From Actinomycetes bacterium (GTDB taxonomy: Bacteria; Actinomycetota; Actinomycetes; Propionibacteriales; Propionibacteriaceae): DNA of 8,400 bases. Positions within the stretch are counted from its first letter, which is position 1. Each line of letters begins with the position of its first letter. Shown here piece after piece: positions 5,896-8,400 of this stretch. The translations under genes and the position numbers were made by a program. Under the pieces are notes generated by a model. That model was not told the DNA's origin and searched no databases. It saw only the letters and a list, made by a program, of their open reading frames with translations. The stretch covers positions 1 to 8,400 of the forward strand of contig JAEVYS010000118.1 of the NCBI GenBank assembly GCA_023392635.1. The letters are read 5' to 3'.

Positions 5896-6702
5896 GTGAC
5901 TGAGGACAAGCAACTCCAGACCACCGAAAAGGACCCGATCAAGGTCAGTTTCTCCGTTCCCCAACTCGCCGGGGGCGCCCTCGCGGCGGCCACCGCGGCC
6001 CTCATCGGGTCCCGGCTCGGCGTCGCGGGCACGATCTTCGGAGCAGCCGTGGCGAGCATCGTCGGCGGCGTGGGTGGCACCCTGTACAGCGCGGGGATCG
6101 ACCGGACGCACCGCAAGGTGACCGAGGCGATCCAGCGCGGCTACGACCGCGTCCGCAACGAGGAGGCCGCCGGACCGGGTGCGGGTCTGTCGGCGGCCGA
6201 CTCCGTCGACACCCGCGTGCTCGAGGCGGTGGACGCCGACGCCGACATCATGGACACGATCTTCCGGACGCCGGGCGAGAGCACCCGGCTCGCCCCGCGA
6301 GCCGCGCCGTCCGCGACTGCCGCGAGCCGGCGGTCCGGGCCGGGCAAGCGCTTCTGGCAGGTCACGGCGCTGAGCGTGGGCGCGATGTTCCTCGTCGCCC
6401 TCACCGCGATCACCGTCGTCGAGCTCGGGCTGGGCCGAACCCTCGACGGGAGGAACGGCACGACCGTCGGGCAGGTGGTGCGCCCGGCGGAGACCGCGAG
6501 CGCGAAGCCCACCCCGACGCCGACCCCGACCGCCACGACGGCGAGCCCGACGCCCACCGAATCTCCGACGCCGACGGTTGCGCCGACACCGACGCAGACA
6601 GCCACGGGTGAGCCCACCGTGACGCCGACGCCGGCGGCGACGACCCCCGCGACGAGCTCGGGCCCGGCGACCGCCGCGGTCACCACGGGCACCACTTCGT
6701 AG
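5896..6702 (+). CDS. Membrane protein with Thr/Pro-rich C-terminal tail
   Basis: This is a 268-residue protein of unknown function. After a short polar N-terminus (TEDKQLQTTEKDPIKVSFS) come two closely spaced Ala/Gly-rich hydrophobic segments (about 22-37 and 41-65) that could form a glycine-zipper-like hairpin. A charged, acidic linker (about 66-145) follows, then a strong membrane helix (about 154-179), then a tail of PTPTPT/SPTPTE repeats (about 202-254). The tail is probably extracellular, spanning the cell wall, and could be O-mannosylated as in other actinomycetes. That is inference. Several starts are possible in this frame (TTG 5839, TTG 5881, GTG 5896). GTG 5896 is chosen because, as I recall, homologs start at the TEDKxxQTTEKDP segment. 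The promoter carries a response-regulator-like direct repeat. The gene converges on the globin gene with only 24 bp between stops. Confidence 0.75.
   Translation: MTEDKQLQTTEKDPIKVSFSVPQLAGGALAAATAALIGSRLGVAGTIFGAAVASIVGGVGGTLYSAGIDRTHRKVTEAIQRGYDRVRNEEAAGPGAGLSAADSVDTRVLEAVDADADIMDTIFRTPGESTRLAPRAAPSATAASRRSGPGKRFWQVTALSVGAMFLVALTAITVVELGLGRTLDGRNGTTVGQVVRPAETASAKPTPTPTPTATTASPTPTESPTPTVAPTPTQTATGEPTVTPTPAATTPATSSGPATAAVTTGTTS
6508..6644 (+). repeat. Low-complexity ACSCCG-type coding repeat (Thr-Pro tail)
   Basis: This stretch is dominated by imperfect repeats of six-base units (variants of ACGCCG and ACCCCG), interrupted by gcg/gag/tct spacers, and encodes the Thr-Pro tail. Such tracts can change length by slippage, so tail length may vary between strains. 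The reading frame stays intact through it here. Confidence 0.7.
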
Positions 6703-6726
6703 GTTTCGGGAACGGGCCGTACCGGA

Positions 6727-7110
6727 TCAGCCGAACGAGTTCACCATGAAGGCCGCGGCACGGGTGACGTAGTCGCGGAACTCGGTGGACTCGGGCTCGG
6801 CCAGCTCGAGGGAGTCCAAGGCGGCAGTCATGTGGCTGAGCCAGCGGTCCCGCATGTCCGGGGTGACGGCGAACGGCGCGTGCCGGATCCGCAGCCGCGG
6901 GTGCCCCCGGGTGTCGGAGTACGTGTGCGGGCCGCCCCAGTACTGCTCGAGGAACAGTCGCAGCCGTTCCGCCGCCGGCCCCAGGTCCTCCTCGGGGTAC
7001 AGCGCCCGCAGCGGAGGGTCCGACTCCACCCCGCGGTAGAACTCGGCCACCAGGCGGACGAAGGTGTCGTGTCCGCCGACACGGTCGTAGAGCGGGGCAT
7101 CCGGCTGCAT
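6727..7110 (-). CDS. glbO: Group II truncated haemoglobin
   Basis: This 127-residue 2/2-fold globin is a cytoplasmic haem protein that binds O2 and related diatomic ligands. Recognised residues are Tyr25 (B10) in EFYRGVESDP, Tyr38 (CD1) in RALYP, the proximal His77 (F8) in RHAPF, and Trp90 (G8) in DRWL. The block YWGGPHTYSDTRGHPRLRIRHAPF (57-80) is the classic group II (trHbO/GlbO) signature. CD1 Tyr plus G8 Trp separates it from groups I and III. The ATG at 7110 gives the normal length. Frame extension upstream is not coding-like, and no ribosome site is visible, so translation is probably leaderless or weakly initiated. Roles proposed for relatives include O2 handling under low oxygen and protection from reactive nitrogen or oxygen species. 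The gene is divergent from the lipoprotein at 7159. Confidence 0.93.
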   Translation of the reverse strand: MQPDAPLYDRVGGHDTFVRLVAEFYRGVESDPPLRALYPEEDLGPAAERLRLFLEQYWGGPHTYSDTRGHPRLRIRHAPFAVTPDMRDRWLSHMTAALDSLELAEPESTEFRDYVTRAAAFMVNSFG

Positions 7111-7116
7111 CCGTCC

Positions 7117-7122
7117 ATTCTT
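7117..7122 (-). promoter_or_regulatory. Candidate -10 element of the globin gene
   Basis: On the minus strand AAGAAT matches TATAAT at four of six positions and ends 6 nt before the ATG at 7110. That placement implies a leaderless transcript. No clear -35 hexamer was found. Confidence 0.3.
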
Positions 7123-7127
7123 GCTTA

Positions 7128-7140
7128 CGCCCGCCGGGCG
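7128..7140. promoter_or_regulatory. 13-bp GC palindrome in the divergent globin/lipoprotein promoter
   Basis: Arms CGCCCG and CGGGCG flank a single central C at 7134. The palindrome sits in the middle of the 48-bp region between the two divergent starts and between the two candidate -10 elements. A shared regulator could act here, but GC palindromes of this size are frequent in such DNA. The function is unproven. Confidence 0.25.
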
Positions 7141-7146
7141 CAGGCT

Positions 7147-7152
7147 TAGCCT
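7147..7152 (+). promoter_or_regulatory. Candidate -10 element for a leaderless lipoprotein transcript
   Basis: TAGCCT fits the TANNNT form and ends 6 nt before GTG 7159. The sequence before this GTG lacks a Shine-Dalgarno motif. A TTGCTT at 7121-7126 could be a -35, but the 20-bp spacing is long. Confidence 0.35.
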
Positions 7153-7158
7153 TGTGCG

Positions 7159-8193
7159 GTGAAGAAGCCGGGTCTGACCCCCCGCGGCCGGCTGGTCATC
7201 GCCGCAGCGACGTTCGCGCTCGCGCTCCTGGCCTCGTGCACCGCCGCGCCCCCCGCCCGCACCGCGGGGCCGGCGGCCGTCCCACAGGTGCCGGTTCGCC
7301 CGCAGGCGAGCACCTCCGCGCTGGCGGTGGTGTGGAAGGTGCGGCTGGGGGCGAACGCCGACCTCGGTGGCAGGCCGCTGTTCCCGTCCGACAATCCATG
7401 GAACACGGCCATCGACACCGCTGCGGTGGACCCGAACTCGGAGGCCCTGATCGCGTCCATCCCCGGTTTCCTGCACGCCGACTTCGGGGCGAACTGGAAC
7501 GGCGGCCCGTTCGGCATTCCCTACCTGGTCGTGAAGGGGACGACGAAGCGGGTCACGGTGAGGTTCGACGATGCCGACGAGAGCGACCGGGGCACGTACC
7601 CGATTCCGAAGACGGCACCGGTCGAGAAGGGGTCTGACCGGCACGTGCTGGTGCTCGACCGGGACCACTGGAGGCTCTACGAGCTGTTCAACGCCCGGCG
7701 CAGGTCCGGCAGCACGTCGTGGAGGGCCGGATCCGGCGCCGTCTTCGACCTAAGGTCGGATGCCCTGCGCCCGGCCGGCTGGACCAGCGCGGACGCGGCC
7801 GGCCTCCCCATCCTCGCCGGCCTCGTGCGCTACGACGAGGTCCGCGCCGGGAGAATCACCCACGCCCTGCGCTTCACCGTCGCCCGGACCCGCCGGGCCT
7901 ATGTGGCCCCGGCGAGGCACTATGCCAGCGACAACACCCGGGCCGACCTCCCGCCGATGGGGATGCGGGTTCGGCTGCGGTCCGACTTCGACCTCTCCGG
8001 GTTTCCGCCGCAGGCCCGAGTGGTGCTGCAGGCGATGAAGACCTACGGCATGATCGTCGCCGACAACGGCTCGAACTGGTACGTGTCCGGGGCTCCGGAC
8101 AGGCGCTGGCACGACGATGACCTCAACACCCTGAAGCGGGTCCCCGGGAACGCGTTCGAGGTCGTTGCCATGGGTGAAATCACCACCGGCTGA
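7159..8193 (+). CDS. Conserved secreted lipoprotein of unknown function
   Basis: This 344-residue protein has a positively charged N-terminus, a hydrophobic segment (about 12-26) and lipobox LASC, with Cys27 as the lipidation site, so it should be anchored outside the membrane. An Ala/Pro linker follows, then a single large domain. Conserved-looking blocks are SDNPWN (77-82), HADFGANWNGGPFGIPY, YPIPKTAPVEKGSDRHVLVLD (ending about 167), YELFNA (174-179), GWTSADAAGLPILAGLVRYDEV (207-228), a PARHYASD segment, and MIVADNGSNWY (298-308). From memory these blocks recur in many uncharacterised bacterial secreted proteins. I do not know a named domain or a catalytic activity for them. The conserved Asp, His and Trp residues could suggest carbohydrate binding or hydrolysis, which is speculation. 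GTG 7159 lacks a ribosome site but gives a well-formed signal peptide. Confidence 0.85.
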   Translation: MKKPGLTPRGRLVIAAATFALALLASCTAAPPARTAGPAAVPQVPVRPQASTSALAVVWKVRLGANADLGGRPLFPSDNPWNTAIDTAAVDPNSEALIASIPGFLHADFGANWNGGPFGIPYLVVKGTTKRVTVRFDDADESDRGTYPIPKTAPVEKGSDRHVLVLDRDHWRLYELFNARRRSGSTSWRAGSGAVFDLRSDALRPAGWTSADAAGLPILAGLVRYDEVRAGRITHALRFTVARTRRAYVAPARHYASDNTRADLPPMGMRVRLRSDFDLSGFPPQARVVLQAMKTYGMIVADNGSNWYVSGAPDRRWHDDDLNTLKRVPGNAFEVVAMGEITTG

Positions 8194-8199
8194 GGGTGC

Positions 8200-8211
8200 C
8201 GACCATGGTCG
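8200..8211. repeat. 12-bp perfect palindrome CGACCATGGTCG
   Basis: A perfect 12-bp palindrome lies 6 bp after the lipoprotein stop and directly abuts a second inverted repeat at 8212-8230. It may be part of a compound regulatory site for the next gene, or a weak 3' structure of the previous mRNA. Confidence 0.5.
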
Positions 8212-8230
8212 ATGCCGTAGTCAACGGCAT
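8212..8230. promoter_or_regulatory. Inverted repeat ATGCCGT-N5-ACGGCAT, candidate operator
   Basis: Perfect 7-bp arms flank a 5-nt spacer. The repeat ends 7 bp upstream of a candidate -10 (TACGGT at 8238-8243), so it covers the expected -35 region of the gene starting at 8250. A protein bound here would control that gene. As RNA it could also form a hairpin ending the upstream lipoprotein mRNA, although only a short T run follows. Confidence 0.5.
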
Positions 8231-8237
8231 TTGGAGT

Positions 8238-8243
8238 TACGGT
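8238..8243 (+). promoter_or_regulatory. Candidate -10 element for the right-edge secreted protein
   Basis: TACGGT fits the TANNNT form and ends 6 nt before ATG 8250, predicting a leaderless transcript. A GGAG at 8233-8236 is 13 nt from the ATG, too far for a normal ribosome site. Confidence 0.4.
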
Positions 8244-8249
8244 TCTTCC

Positions 8250-8400
8250 ATGGATTCGGCGTGGCGCGTGGGGGGCGTCCTCGCCGCGGTCTCCGTCCTC
8301 GCCGGGCTCCTGCCGGCGGGCCCGGCCGTCCCGCTCGGCTCGCGGCCCGACGTCCCGCAGCACAGCGTCGTCCGTGCGTCGCCGCGGCAGACGGTCCTGC
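8250..8400 (+). CDS. Secreted or membrane-anchored protein, N-terminal fragment
   Basis: An open frame starts at ATG 8250 and is still open at the right edge, so only the first 50 residues are visible. It opens with MDSAWRVGGVLAAVSVLAGLLPAGPAVPLG, which has the form of a Sec signal peptide: a short start with Arg6, a hydrophobic core (about 8-22), then small residues where cleavage could occur. The part after it is too short to assign a family. The start is supported by the signal peptide and by a -10-like TACGGT 6 nt upstream. Two dyads directly upstream suggest regulation. Confidence 0.6.
   Translation, partial: MDSAWRVGGVLAAVSVLAGLLPAGPAVPLGSRPDVPQHSVVRASPRQTVL

Noticed and set aside
4597..6111. 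504-codon minus-strand frame opposite the glycosyltransferase gene
   Set aside because: It is a shadow of the plus-strand glycosyltransferase, which has clear catalytic motifs. The antisense product is low-complexity and unrecognisable.
7111..7668. N-terminal extension of the globin frame to 7668
   Set aside because: The extension runs antisense through the lipoprotein gene and is Arg/Gly/Pro-rich without domain features. ATG 7110 gives the standard group II globin length.
1..8400. Mobile element, prophage, CRISPR array or defence island
   Set aside because: No transposase, integrase, terminal repeats, regularly spaced repeats, tRNA-associated junctions or defence domains were seen, and base composition looks even throughout.

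Overview
The window is GC-rich chromosomal DNA with strong G/C at third codon positions, GTG as well as ATG starts, several genes without a Shine-Dalgarno sequence, and actinobacterial families (DUF3048 lipoprotein, WHG-type TetR regulator, group II truncated haemoglobin, Thr/Pro-tailed membrane protein). This points to a free-living actinomycete (Actinomycetota). A Propionibacteriales-type host is only a guess. There are no tRNA or rRNA genes, CRISPR arrays, transposases or integration scars. It reads as ordinary chromosomal, envelope-oriented gene content, not a mobile or defence island.

Layout: (1) 89-379 (+) is a small Dabb-domain protein whose 3' end overlaps that of a convergent TetR regulator, 367-999 (-). 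(2) The TetR gene is divergent from an orphan 66-residue ORF, 1070-1270 (+). A 37-bp dyad between them (1020-1056) looks like the TetR operator, and a large nested hairpin (1338-1382) follows the small gene. (3) 1447-2619 (+) is a DUF3048/YerB-like lipoprotein with a twin-arginine signal. 2752-4551 (+) is a full-length exporter-type ABC transporter half-molecule. 4642-5796 (+) is an MGDG-synthase/MurG-like glycosyltransferase. (4) 5896-6702 (+) is a membrane protein with a Thr-Pro tail. It is preceded by an 11-bp-period direct repeat (TCTCAGC-N4-TCTCAGC) of the kind bound by OmpR-family response regulators. (5) 6727-7110 (-) is a group II truncated haemoglobin, divergent across 48 bp from a conserved but uncharacterised secreted lipoprotein, 7159-8193 (+). 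(6) At 8250 a new secreted protein begins and runs off the right edge. Two adjacent dyads sit at its promoter.

Functionally, most plus-strand genes act at the envelope: two lipoproteins, an exporter, a glycolipid-type glycosyltransferase, a membrane-anchored tail protein and a signal-peptide protein. Gaps of 90-130 bp between them argue against one tight operon. The most interesting signals are regulatory: the TetR dyad controlling a tiny orphan gene, the response-regulator-like direct repeat, the paired dyads at 8200-8230, and a repeated arrangement in which a -10-like hexamer lies 6-7 nt before the start codon, suggesting leaderless mRNAs. I found nothing that justifies claiming a new multi-gene system.
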